Shown: piece by piece, positions 26,035 through 33,736 of the stretch
Position numbering within the stretch: position 1 is the first letter of the stretch
How the letters are laid out: each line of letters starts with the position of its first letter
Source of the DNA: Pseudomonas sp. MIACH
GTDB lineage: Bacteria; Pseudomonadota; Gammaproteobacteria; Pseudomonadales; Pseudomonadaceae
Direction: 5' to 3'
Assembly (NCBI RefSeq): GCF_001269925.1
Contig: NZ_LHVO01000041.1
Span: 1 to 44,155, forward strand
DNA length: 44,155 nucleotides
Notes under the pieces: model-generated
Told to the model about the DNA's origin: nothing
Database searches by the model: none
What the model saw: the letters and a program-made list of their open reading frames with translations, nothing else
Program-made: the position numbers and the translations under genes

Positions 26035-27394
26035 ACCGTGTAAACCGGCCTGGCTGGCTGCTGACGTCGGCGTGCCCCTGATGCAGGTGCATGATCGACT
26101 GCACAATGGCCAGCCCCAGCCCGGTGCCACCTTCGGCGCGGGTACGGCTGCTGTCGGCGCGGTAGAAACGTTCGAACAGGTGCGGCAGGTGGTGCGCTTC
26201 GATGCCACGCCCGGGGTTGCCCACCGACAACGCCACGCTCTGGTCGTAGGTCTCCACCAGCAGCAGCACGCTGGAGCCTTCGGGCGTGTGGCGGATGGCA
26301 TTGGACAGCAAATTGGAAATGGCCCGCTGGATCATCAGGCGATCACCCGTCACCCAGGCGTCGCCGCGCAGGTTGAGGTTCACGTGTTTGTCTTCGGCGC
26401 TCAGCGCAAACAGTTCCATCACCCGTTGTGCTTCCGCGCCCAGCGACACCGCGTCAAACCCGGCCCGTGCCGCCGGATGGCTGACCTGGGCCAGGAACAA
26501 CATGTCGGAAACGATGCGTGACAGGCGCTCCATTTCCTCGGTGCAGGATTCCAGCCCTGCCTTGTATTCCTCCGAGGGCCGTTCGCGGGACAGGGTCACC
26601 TGGGCCTTGCCCATCAGGTTGGTCAACGGCGCGCGCAGTTCGTGGGCGAGGTCGTCGGAGAACTGCGACAACTGCTGCACCCCGGCGTCCAGGCGATTCA
26701 GCATGACGTTGATGCCTTGCGCCAACTCGCCCAGCTCCTTGGGCAGGTTGTCGATGGATAAGCGGTGGGTCAGGTCCTGGGTCGTCACTTGGGCCGCGAC
26801 ATGGCTGAACTGCTTCAACGGCGCCAACCCGCGTTGTACCAGCCACCAGGCGCCCATGCCGATCAGGATCAACAGCATCGGCAGGGCGATGAGGGTGGCG
26901 CGCAGGTAGGCACTGAGCAGCGCCTGGTCATCCTGGCGATCCAGCGACAGCAACACGCGCACGCGCTCGCCGCTGGCCAGGCGCATCAGGCTGGAGGCGC
27001 TGAGTACCTGGTTGCCGTCCTGGTCTTCCCAGTTGAGGTAACCGAGGGTTTCCCGGGGGGAAAAGTCGGTCAGTAACGGTTCCTGGGGTTTGGCGCCGAC
27101 ACTGAGCAGCACGGCGTTATCGGGCGCGGTGCCGACGATGGTCAGGTAGAAGTTGTCATGGCCCATCACCAGGTCCAGCAACGAGTGCGGGCGGGCTTTG
27201 ATTCCGTGTGTGTCCAGGCCCAGCGCCAGGCTGTGCTGGATCTGTTCCATCTTGCTTTCCAGGCCTTTGCGCGCGAGTTTTTCCAGCTCATGGGTCAAGG
27301 CCAGGTAGGCCAGGGTCGCCAACAGCACGACCAGCCCGGCGCCCATCAGGCTGACCGTCAGCCCCAGGCGCATCGACAGGCTGCTGGTCCTCAT
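25958..27394 (-). CDS. czcS: CzcS, heavy-metal sensor histidine kinase
   Basis: A 478-residue sensor kinase of the heavy-metal (CzcS/CopS/SilS) family. Two membrane helices (about 13-33 and 165-187) flank a periplasmic sensor domain; then come HAMP, the H-box SDDLAHELRAPLTNL with phospho-acceptor His251, the N-box NLLSNAIRHTP, and the G-boxes, including GGTGLGLAIV. It should phosphorylate CzcR when periplasmic Zn, Cd or Co rises. It overlaps czcR by 4 nt (ATGA). The last 25 or so residues, rich in Pro/Ala, lie antisense to the czcA 3' end. Confidence 0.92.
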   Translation of the reverse strand: MRTSSLSMRLGLTVSLMGAGLVVLLATLAYLALTHELEKLARKGLESKMEQIQHSLALGLDTHGIKARPHSLLDLVMGHDNFYLTIVGTAPDNAVLLSVGAKPQEPLLTDFSPRETLGYLNWEDQDGNQVLSASSLMRLASGERVRVLLSLDRQDDQALLSAYLRATLIALPMLLILIGMGAWWLVQRGLAPLKQFSHVAAQVTTQDLTHRLSIDNLPKELGELAQGINVMLNRLDAGVQQLSQFSDDLAHELRAPLTNLMGKAQVTLSRERPSEEYKAGLESCTEEMERLSRIVSDMLFLAQVSHPAARAGFDAVSLGAEAQRVMELFALSAEDKHVNLNLRGDAWVTGDRLMIQRAISNLLSNAIRHTPEGSSVLLLVETYDQSVALSVGNPGRGIEAHHLPHLFERFYRADSSRTRAEGGTGLGLAIVQSIMHLHQGHADVSSQPGRFTRFSLVFPLPCDGPTGTAPAAPARSAT

Positions 27395-28065
27395 TGGCGC
27401 GCCTCCAGCACATAACCCACGCCGCGAATGGTGTGGATCAGCTTGACCTCGCTCTGGTCATCGACCTTGCCGCGCAGGCGGCTGATGGAGACTTCCACCA
27501 CGTTGGTGTCGCAGTCGAAATTCATGTCCCACACCAGCGAGATGATCTGCGTGCGGGTCATCACCTCGCCGGCCTGGCGCATCAACACGTGCAGCAGGGC
27601 GAACTCCTTGGTGGTCAAGTCGATACGTCGGTTGCCGCGATAGGCGCGATGACGACGCGGGTCCAACTCCAGGTCCGAGACGCGCAGCACGTCCGGCAGC
27701 GGGATATGTTCGCTGCGCCGCAGCAAGGTGCGCACGCGGGCCAGTAGCTCGGGGAATTCGAATGGCTTGACCAGGTAATCATCGGCGCCCATGTCCAGGC
27801 CCTTGATCTTGTCGGCCAGGCGGCCGCGTGCGGTCAGCATCATCACGCGCTGGTTGCCGTCCCGGCGCAGTTGTTCCAGTACTTCCCAGCCGTCGGTGTT
27901 GGGCAGGTTCACGTCGAGGATCACCAGTTCGTAGGTGTGCTGCCGGGCCAGGTGCAGGCCATCGATACCGCTGGCGGCGCAATCGACGACGTAGCCACTT
28001 TCGGTCAGGCCTTGCTGCAAGTAATCGGCGGTTTTCTGCTCGTCCTCAACCACAAGGATACGCAT
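27391..28065 (-). CDS. czcR: CzcR, heavy-metal response regulator
   Basis: A 224-residue OmpR/PhoB-type regulator of the CzcR/CopR/SilR subfamily. The receiver domain has the acidic pair at Glu7/Asp8, phospho-acceptor Asp51 (VILDVNLP) and Lys100 (KPF); the C-terminal winged helix ends in IHTIRGVGYVLE. It probably activates czcCBA and neighbours through the 16-bp boxes described here. Its 5' region carries an unusual long leader with a terminator hairpin (28206-28231) behind a promoter that bears the same box, which suggests autoregulation. Confidence 0.93.
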   Translation of the reverse strand: MRILVVEDEQKTADYLQQGLTESGYVVDCAASGIDGLHLARQHTYELVILDVNLPNTDGWEVLEQLRRDGNQRVMMLTARGRLADKIKGLDMGADDYLVKPFEFPELLARVRTLLRRSEHIPLPDVLRVSDLELDPRRHRAYRGNRRIDLTTKEFALLHVLMRQAGEVMTRTQIISLVWDMNFDCDTNVVEVSISRLRGKVDDQSEVKLIHTIRGVGYVLEARQ

Positions 28066-28241
28066 GGGGATTTACCTTCAAGAAAAACGAAAGGAGAGGG
28101 CCTCATAGAGGCTTGGGTAGGCTGTAGGAAAACTCTGAATCCTGAAGTAGCTTTAGGGTCAAGCCGCGTCAGGCCGGTGCGACGATTCGTCACTGACCGT
28201 GCACACAAAAAAAACGCCCCGGCTGGGGCGTAAAAATTCAT
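28005..28241 (-). other. possible leader ORF upstream of czcR
   Basis: An ATG at 28241 opens a 78-codon frame (MNFYAPAGAFFLCAR...) that reads through the terminator hairpin and overlaps the first 61 bp of czcR in another frame. A GGA lies 7 bases upstream. It could be a leader peptide that couples translation to attenuation, or chance. Nothing else supports it as a protein. Confidence 0.2.
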
Positions 28242-28290
28242 CTCTGTTCCAAAGGAGCTACACAACAGCTGCAGAGATGAGATGTGTTCG
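28205..28290 (-). ncRNA. predicted small RNA or attenuated leader of czcRS
   Basis: Read on the minus strand, a predicted start near 28290 is followed by a 5' hairpin (28238-28246 pairs perfectly with 28272-28280, nine base pairs, with an AGCT/AGCT inner pairing), a single-stranded AUUUUUA segment and a GC-rich terminator with an eight-U tail. This is the usual plan of an Hfq-dependent small RNA. Because czcR lies downstream on the same strand without its own clear promoter, the same RNA could be a 5' leader whose terminator is read through under some condition. I do not recognise a named family. Confidence 0.5.
28206..28231 (-). terminator. Rho-independent terminator upstream of czcR
   Basis: On the minus strand ACGCCCC / GGGGCGT with an AGCC loop is followed by TTTTTTTT. 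It ends whatever comes from the right: the predicted small RNA/leader and the porin gene. Confidence 0.88.
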
Positions 28291-28296
28291 ATGTGC

Positions 28297-28302
28297 AGTA
28301 TA
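28297..28302 (-). promoter_or_regulatory. predicted -10 of the small RNA / czcRS leader
   Basis: TATACT on the minus strand, exactly 34 nt after the regulator box at 28336-28351. It has the best -10 match of the series and no -35 consensus. Confidence 0.5.
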
Positions 28303-28335
28303 AAAAAGACAACTTAACGAGAAGGTGAGGCCGAT

Positions 28336-28351
28336 ATTACAGTTCTGACAG
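28336..28351 (-). promoter_or_regulatory. CzcR/CopR-type box upstream of the small RNA / czcRS leader
   Basis: On the minus strand CTGTCA-GAACT-GTAAT matches CTGACA-N5-GTAAT with one mismatch. Its distance to the -10 equals that at czcC and at the DUF2790 gene. It lies just after the porin gene and points toward czcR. Confidence 0.7.
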
Positions 28352-28403
28352 ACTTCAACCTGTGAAGAGATGTACGGTATCGGCAAGTAAATGTCAGTAC
28401 GTG

Positions 28404-29723
28404 TTAAAGAATCGCCAAGGGGTATTCGATAATGACGCGAACTTCGTCAAGGTCGGACTCAAACGCACTTGAGCGCACGGTAGCCTGGCGCAGTCGCAGC
28501 GATAAATCCTTCAAGTTGCCACTTTGCACCACGTACTTGGCTTCGATATCCCGTTCCCAGCGGCGCTGGTCGGTGAGCGGATCGCCGGCGGCATCGCGGC
28601 GCATATACACCGCGTTGGCATTGCTGTAGTCGGCGCCGGTGCCCTTGCCGTAGCGAGTCATGAATGACAGGCCGGGAATGCCGAACGGCTGCATGTCGAG
28701 GTCGTAGCGCAGCATCCATGAGCGCTCCTTGGGCGAGTTGAAGTCGTTGTACTGGATCGAGTTGTTGAGAAAGATCGAGTCCGACTGACGCAGGTAATCG
28801 AAGTCGTCATCGCCGTTGTTGCGCTGGTGCGACACCGCCAGGCTGTGGGCGCCGACCTTCACGCCGAGCCGGGCGCTCCAGATGTTGTTATCGAATTCAC
28901 CCAGCAGTTTTTTGCCTTCGTCCACAGCCTTGTAGTAGTTGACGTCGCCGAACAGCGAGACGTCTTCGTTCAGCGGGTAACTGGCGGCGCTGCCGACGTA
29001 GTACTGGTTCCAGGCGTCCTTGAGACGGCTGCTGTACAGGCTCAGGCTGAGGTGTTTGTTCACGGTGTAGTCGCCGCCGAAGTAGCCGATCCAAGGTGAA
29101 TCGACCGGGCCGGCGTAAAACGTTGCGAACCCTTTGTTCATGCCGCTTTCGTTGGGTTGGCTCATGCCGCTCAAACGCCCGCCCTGCAAGGTCAGGCCCT
29201 CCAGGCTGGTGTTCTGCAGGGTCACGCCACGGAAGCTTTCCGGCAACACTCGCGAATCGCCGTAGGCCACCACAGGCGTCACTGGGAACACGTCGCCGGC
29301 CTTGATTACCGTGTCCAATACGCGCAGTTTCGCCGCGCCGCCGACCTTGCTGTAGTTGTCTTCGGGATGATTGTTGCTGTCCACCGGCAGCACGCCGAAC
29401 GAGCCCTTGCCGCCGCTGCGGCCGGTGCCCGAGTCGAGCTTCACGCCGACCATGGCGAAGGCGTCCAGGCCAAACCCCACGGTGCCCTGGGTAAAGCCGG
29501 ATTCGAATTTGCCGATCAGCCCCTGGACCCAGGCTTCGGAATAGCCATTACCGGTAGGGCTGGATTGGCCCTTGCGGTCATCGCGATTGAAGTAAAAATT
29601 GCGTGCCAGCACGTTCAGGCTGCTGCCTTCGATAAACCCTTCAGGTTTGTCTTCCGTGGCCACGGCTGCCAGGGGCAATGTGGCGATCAGAGAAAGGGGA
29701 AGGGTGTAATAACGGATATGCAT
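28404..29723 (-). CDS. OprD-family outer-membrane porin
   Basis: A 439-residue OprD-family porin with a signal peptide (MHIRYYTLPLSLIATLPLAAVA). Family blocks include GFIEGSSLNVLARNFYFNRDDR, the Q/EAW.QG.IG.FESGFTQGTVGFGLDA block and a C-terminal beta strand ending in a hydrophobic residue. OprD proteins take up small acids, amino acids or peptides, and in P. aeruginosa also carbapenems. OprD-type porins (named OpdT in P. putida) often sit beside czc genes. I start it at the ATG at 29723 with GAGGAG upstream, not at the frame limit at 29837. A weak regulator box faces it. Confidence 0.9.
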   Translation of the reverse strand: MHIRYYTLPLSLIATLPLAAVATEDKPEGFIEGSSLNVLARNFYFNRDDRKGQSSPTGNGYSEAWVQGLIGKFESGFTQGTVGFGLDAFAMVGVKLDSGTGRSGGKGSFGVLPVDSNNHPEDNYSKVGGAAKLRVLDTVIKAGDVFPVTPVVAYGDSRVLPESFRGVTLQNTSLEGLTLQGGRLSGMSQPNESGMNKGFATFYAGPVDSPWIGYFGGDYTVNKHLSLSLYSSRLKDAWNQYYVGSAASYPLNEDVSLFGDVNYYKAVDEGKKLLGEFDNNIWSARLGVKVGAHSLAVSHQRNNGDDDFDYLRQSDSIFLNNSIQYNDFNSPKERSWMLRYDLDMQPFGIPGLSFMTRYGKGTGADYSNANAVYMRRDAAGDPLTDQRRWERDIEAKYVVQSGNLKDLSLRLRQATVRSSAFESDLDEVRVIIEYPLAIL

Positions 29724-29832
29724 ATTTCGCTCCTCGGTATTGGCAGTTATCAGCTTCTTATGGAAGTGAGCGTTCTTATTGATCTGGCCCGGGCTGATAG
29801 TTGCAAACCGTGGATAACGATTGGGTGGCGTG

Positions 29833-29883
29833 AACATTACAATTTTGGAAACTTACGGCCACCTAACAAATAAGTAATGTTCT
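29833..29883. promoter_or_regulatory. mirrored operator region, porin / DUF2790 gene
   Basis: GAACATTAC (29833-29841) and its exact reverse complement GTAATGTTC (29875-29883) face outward toward the porin and DUF2790 genes. The right copy is part of a good regulator box. The left copy forms a degenerate one on the minus strand (TTTCCA-AAATT-GTAAT), with the poor hexamer AACTAT 34 nt further on. Confidence 0.5.
29864..29879 (+). promoter_or_regulatory. CzcR/CopR-type box upstream of the DUF2790 gene
   Basis: CTAACA-AATAA-GTAAT has one mismatch to CTGACA-N5-GTAAT. The hexamer TAGTCT (29913-29918) starts 34 nt after its last base, and the predicted transcript would begin near 29925, about 25 nt before the ATG. 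Confidence 0.68.
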
Positions 29884-29948
29884 GGTGAACATCGCGTCAG
29901 GGTTCGTTCGTTAGTCTCGGCACTGAACTTTCAGTCGAGGAATAGTTG

Positions 29949-30281
29949 ATGAACTTTTATAAAACCGCTCTGGGTGTATTAACGGCCGTCCTGTCTTTCG
30001 GTGCATTGGCCGAAGGCGGCGGTGATCGCACCTTTGCCCTGATGATGGAGCGCAATGAAAAGGCCATGGCCGATTACGCCGTGAGAAACGGCAAGCCGGT
30101 GCCCCAAGTGCAGGCGTATCGCTATGGGATGAAGCTGGACATTGCCAAGGTGGTCAACGTGACGCCGCCGATCCGCGCGTGCAATACCGTGCCTTCGCGC
30201 ATGACCTATGAAGACTCCAGCGGCAAGCTCACTACCTTGGAGTACCAAGTCATGGGCGTGTGTCGAAATAACGGCGGTTAA
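29949..30281 (+). CDS. DUF2790 family small secreted protein
   Basis: A 110-residue protein with a signal peptide (about residues 1-22, ending GALA). The mature part has the DUF2790 pattern: V.AYRYGMKLDIAKVV, then C.TVPSRMTYEDSSGK...LEYQVMGVC. The two conserved cysteines could form a disulfide. Relatives in Pseudomonas include small periplasmic proteins induced by metals or calcium, but their function is poorly known. ATG at 29949 has GAGGA seven bases upstream. Its promoter region carries a CzcR/CopR-type box, so it probably belongs to the metal response. Confidence 0.85.
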   Translation: MNFYKTALGVLTAVLSFGALAEGGGDRTFALMMERNEKAMADYAVRNGKPVPQVQAYRYGMKLDIAKVVNVTPPIRACNTVPSRMTYEDSSGKLTTLEYQVMGVCRNNGG

Positions 30282-30390
30282 ATGTGCTGGTGCTCAACGC
30301 GTAGGGCGATTCGTTAACCAACTGTCGAGCTGATCCATAGGACTCATGCTTGAGGTATCGTAGGTTTTTCGTTTGAAGAGCCTATCCTCC

Positions 30391-30966
30391 ATGAATCCAG
30401 CCCACTGTCGCCCCGTCCCGCTGCCAAAGGCCTACCGTTTGCTCAATCACGGTCCAACTGTGCTGGTCAGCGCAGCCCACAACGGCCAACGCAATATCAT
30501 GGCCGCCGCCTGGGCCATGCCACTGGATTTCGAACCGCCCAAAGTCGCGGTGGTGCTGGACAAGTCCACCTGGACGCGCCAATTGCTGGAAGGTGCCGGC
30601 ACCTTCGTGCTGCAGGTGCCCTGTGCGGCCCAGGCCGACCTGGTGCAGACGGTCGGCAATACCACCGGCACCGAGCGTGACAAGTTCGCTGCGTATGGCC
30701 TGCAAACCTTCAACGGTGAACACACAGACGCGCCCTTGCTGGAAGACTGCGTAGCCTGGCTGGAATGCCGCCTGCTGCCCGAGCCCCACAACCAGCAGAC
30801 TTATGACCTGTTCCTCGGCGAAGTCGTCGCGGCCTATGCCGACGAGCGCGTGTTCAGCGAAGGCCACTGGCACTTCGAAGGGCATGATGAGTTACGGACT
30901 TTGCACCATGTGGCGGGAGGGCATTTCCTCACCATCGGCGAGCCCATTGATGGGCGCTTGCTATAA
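30391..30966 (+). CDS. flavin reductase family protein
   Basis: A 191-residue protein of the FMN-binding split-barrel flavin reductase family: the N-terminal block P.PKAYRLLNHGPTVLVSAAHNGQRNIMAAAWAMPLDFEPPKVAVVLDKSTWT is typical, as is the late VVAAYADERVF.EGHW. Members reduce FMN with NAD(P)H or act as stand-alone flavoproteins. I start it at the ATG at 30391; a TTG six codons upstream is less likely. It ends 6 bp from the convergent araC-type gene. Confidence 0.85.
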   Translation: MNPAHCRPVPLPKAYRLLNHGPTVLVSAAHNGQRNIMAAAWAMPLDFEPPKVAVVLDKSTWTRQLLEGAGTFVLQVPCAAQADLVQTVGNTTGTERDKFAAYGLQTFNGEHTDAPLLEDCVAWLECRLLPEPHNQQTYDLFLGEVVAAYADERVFSEGHWHFEGHDELRTLHHVAGGHFLTIGEPIDGRLL

Positions 30967-30972
30967 GCGTAC

Positions 30973-31782
30973 TCAACGCCCGAGCATCTTCACCCAACGC
31001 GACGGCGGCATGCCGTAGGTGCTGCGAAACTGCCGGGTCATATGGCTCTGGTCGGTGAAGCCGGCGATCAGCGCCGCGTCCACCAGCGACTGTCCCTGCG
31101 CCAACAGGCTGCGCACCAGGTCCAGACGGCGCATCGTCAGGTAGCGGTAGGGGCTGGTGCCGAACAGCAGACGAAAATCCCGCGACAAGGCCCAGCGGTC
31201 ACGGCCGGCGTGCTCAGCGATTTCGTCCAGGGTGATGCTGCGGCCCAGGGCGCTGTGGATAAATTCACGGGCGCGCTCGGCGGCGACGTAATCGAAAGCC
31301 TTGCGGCTGACGATGGCGCCCGCGGCGTTGCTCAGCGCGTGGGCCAGGTCGAACATCGCGTCCTGCTCCTGCAACGGGTCAATCGGATGATCGAGGTTCT
31401 GCAGCAGTACTTCGCTGGCGCGGAACAGCCTTGGGTCAGTGGATAAGCCACCGGGGATAAACGGCAACGGCTTGCCGCCGATAATCTGCTGGATCAGCGC
31501 CGGCTCCACGTAAATCATCCGGTACTTGAAACCTTCGTCACTGCCGGCGTGGCCGTCGTGGGTCTCATCGGGATGAAGCACCATGGTCGTGCCGGGCAGG
31601 CTGTGGATCATGTCGCCGCGATAGTGAAAACTCTGCACGCCAGACAAGGTACGCCCGATGGCGTAGGTGTCATGGCGATGCGGGTCGAAGGCAAAGCCTG
31701 CAAAGTACGCCTCGATACGGTCCAGGCCGCTGGCATGCGGGGCACGGTGCAGCCAGTCGAAGTTGCGGGTCGGTTTGCCCAT
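30973..31782 (-). CDS. AraC-family transcriptional regulator
   Basis: A 269-residue regulator with an N-terminal cupin-like sensor domain (HRHDTYAIG near residue 35, PGTTMVLHPDETHDG near 63) and a C-terminal double helix-turn-helix (about 165-269; AL..GFTDQSHMTRQFR..YGMPPSRW). It is divergent from a LysE-type exporter gene and probably controls it, as is common for this arrangement, in response to an amino acid or similar ligand. Confidence 0.9.
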   Translation of the reverse strand: MGKPTRNFDWLHRAPHASGLDRIEAYFAGFAFDPHRHDTYAIGRTLSGVQSFHYRGDMIHSLPGTTMVLHPDETHDGHAGSDEGFKYRMIYVEPALIQQIIGGKPLPFIPGGLSTDPRLFRASEVLLQNLDHPIDPLQEQDAMFDLAHALSNAAGAIVSRKAFDYVAAERAREFIHSALGRSITLDEIAEHAGRDRWALSRDFRLLFGTSPYRYLTMRRLDLVRSLLAQGQSLVDAALIAGFTDQSHMTRQFRSTYGMPPSRWVKMLGR

Positions 31783-31919
31783 GGCGGCTTGTCACAAGAA
31801 GAGAGGGAAATACGTTAACCCAGTCTGCATCCCTTGTCTGCCGGGGTCTTGTACGATTGTGCAGGCGGTGGGCGAGGTCTATGCTCCTGGCTCGTGCCCC
31901 GCGCTGATGGAGTTTCCTA

Positions 31920-32558
31920 ATGGAATTTATCAACCCCGCCTACGTGGCTCCCCTGATCTCGCTGGCCCTGCTGTGGACGGTGGCAGTGGTGACGCCTGGG
32001 CCTAACTTCTTCAACACGGCACAGTTGGCTGCCAGTTGTTCGCGCCGCCATGGCGTGGTGGCTTCGGCGGGCGTGTCCACTGGCACGATCATGTGGGGGC
32101 TGGCGGGTGGCCTGGGCATCAAATCGCTGTTTACCGCCGCCCCCATGTTGTACCTGGCGTTCAAGATCATCGGCGGCTGCTACCTGATTTACCTGGGGCT
32201 GAAACTGTTCAAGCGCTCGGCACCGGCGATGGGCCAGAGCCTGTTGCCGGACGAAGCGCGCCGCTCGTTGTTTTCCGCCTGGCGCCTGGGGTTGCTGGGC
32301 AACCTGTCCAACCCCAAGGCCGCGTTGTTCGTCGCCACCATCTTCGCCTCCACCATGCCGCCGTCGCCGTCGCCGATGCTGCTGACCCTGGCGGTGATCA
32401 CCATGGCCACCCTGTCGTTCAGCTGGTATTCCTGCGTGGCCCTGGTGTTTTCCAGTGCGCACATGGCCAACCTCTACAGCCGCTCGCGCAAATGGCTCGA
32501 CCGTTTTGCCGGCGGTTGCTACGTGTTGTTCGGCGCACACCTGGTAGCGAATCGCTGA
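31920..32558 (+). CDS. LysE-family amino acid exporter
   Basis: A 212-residue inner-membrane protein with five to six hydrophobic segments and the family motif VVTPGPNFF near residue 24, plus GLLGNLSNPKAALF near residue 126. RhtB/LysE proteins export amino acids or related metabolites. It is divergent from the AraC-type regulator with a 137-bp gap holding both promoters. Confidence 0.9.
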   Translation: MEFINPAYVAPLISLALLWTVAVVTPGPNFFNTAQLAASCSRRHGVVASAGVSTGTIMWGLAGGLGIKSLFTAAPMLYLAFKIIGGCYLIYLGLKLFKRSAPAMGQSLLPDEARRSLFSAWRLGLLGNLSNPKAALFVATIFASTMPPSPSPMLLTLAVITMATLSFSWYSCVALVFSSAHMANLYSRSRKWLDRFAGGCYVLFGAHLVANR

Positions 32559-32602
32559 CCGCCCGTGGTAAGAAGCCTTACTTTCAACAGTGAGGCCGAG
32601 TC

Positions 32603-33697
32603 ATGAGCAAGGTGCGGATAGGGATTATTTTTGGTGGTCGTTCGGCTGAGCACGAAGTCTCGTTGCAGTCGGCGCGCAATATTGTCGATGCACTCGACCG
32701 CACACGCTTCGAGCCAGTCCTGATCGGCATCGACAAGGCCGGCCACTGGCACCTCAATGACACCTCGAACTTCCTGATCAACCAGGAAAACCCGGCACTC
32801 ATCGCCCTTAACCAATCCAATCGCGAACTGGCGGTGGTGCCCGGCAAGGCCAGCCAGCAGGTGGTGGAAACCTCCGGCAACGGCCTGCTGGCACACATCG
32901 ATGTGATCTTCCCCATCGTCCACGGCACCCTCGGCGAAGACGGCTGCCTGCAAGGCCTGCTGCGCATGGCTGACCTGCCTTTCGTCGGCTCCGACGTGCT
33001 CGGCTCGGCAGTGTGCATGGACAAGGACATCAGCAAACGCCTGCTGCGTGATGCCGGTATTGCCGTGACCCCGTTCATCACCCTGACCCGCAACAACGCC
33101 GCGCGTACTTCCTTTGAAACAGCGGTGAATAAACTCGGCCTGCCGATGTTCGTCAAACCGGCCAACCAGGGTTCTTCGGTGGGTGTGAGCAAGGTTAGCA
33201 ACGAGGCTGAGTACCACGCCGCGGTTGAACTGGCCCTGGGGTTTGATCAAAAGGTACTGGTGGAATCCGCCGTGCGCGGCCGCGAAATAGAATGCGCCGT
33301 GCTGGGTAACGAAAACCCGGTCGCCAGCGGCTGCGGCGAGATCGTGGTGAGCAGCGGTTTCTACTCCTACGACAGCAAATACATCGACGGCCAGGCGGCT
33401 CAAGTGGTGGTGCCGGCTGATATCAGCCATGAAGCCAGTGAGCGGATTCGCCGCTTGGCCCTTGAGGCGTTTGAGGTGTTGGGCTGCGCAGGGTTGGCGC
33501 GGGTCGATGTGTTCTTGACCGACGACGGCGAAGTGCTGATCAACGAAATCAACTCACTGCCCGGCTTCACTCGCATCAGCATGTACCCAAAGCTGTGGCA
33601 GGCAGCGGGCATGAGCTACAGCGAGCTGGTGAGCCGGTTGATTGAGCTGGCGTTGGAGCGGCATGCGGGGCGGAAGGGGTTGAAGATCAGCCGTTGA
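32603..33697 (+). CDS. ddl: D-alanine--D-alanine ligase
   Basis: A 364-residue ATP-grasp ligase that makes the D-Ala-D-Ala dipeptide for peptidoglycan. Visible are the N-terminal FGGRSAEHEVSLQSA, the HG..GEDG block, PANQGSSVGVSKV, and the metal-binding EINSLPGFT near the C terminus. Length fits the longer DdlA type; pseudomonads usually also have ddlB in the division cluster. AGTGAGG precedes the ATG. It stands alone here. Confidence 0.95.
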   Translation: MSKVRIGIIFGGRSAEHEVSLQSARNIVDALDRTRFEPVLIGIDKAGHWHLNDTSNFLINQENPALIALNQSNRELAVVPGKASQQVVETSGNGLLAHIDVIFPIVHGTLGEDGCLQGLLRMADLPFVGSDVLGSAVCMDKDISKRLLRDAGIAVTPFITLTRNNAARTSFETAVNKLGLPMFVKPANQGSSVGVSKVSNEAEYHAAVELALGFDQKVLVESAVRGREIECAVLGNENPVASGCGEIVVSSGFYSYDSKYIDGQAAQVVVPADISHEASERIRRLALEAFEVLGCAGLARVDVFLTDDGEVLINEINSLPGFTRISMYPKLWQAAGMSYSELVSRLIELALERHAGRKGLKISR

Positions 33698-33712
33698 TCC
33701 TCAGGGAGTGGC

Positions 33713-33736
33713 CAGTAACGCCATCAGGCGTTACTG
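33713..33736. repeat. 10-bp inverted repeat over the higA stop
   Basis: CAGTAACGCC (33713-33722) and GGCGTTACTG (33727-33736) pair perfectly around ATCA. The antitoxin stop codon lies in it, and the ddl stop is 16 bp away on the other strand. No U tract follows, so it is probably a weak bidirectional end of transcription. Confidence 0.75.

Noticed and set aside
28206..28231. Terminator belonging only to the porin gene
   Set aside because: It lies about 170 bp after the porin stop, with a regulator box and a -10 in between, so a separate short transcript or czcR leader explains it better; it may still also stop the porin mRNA.
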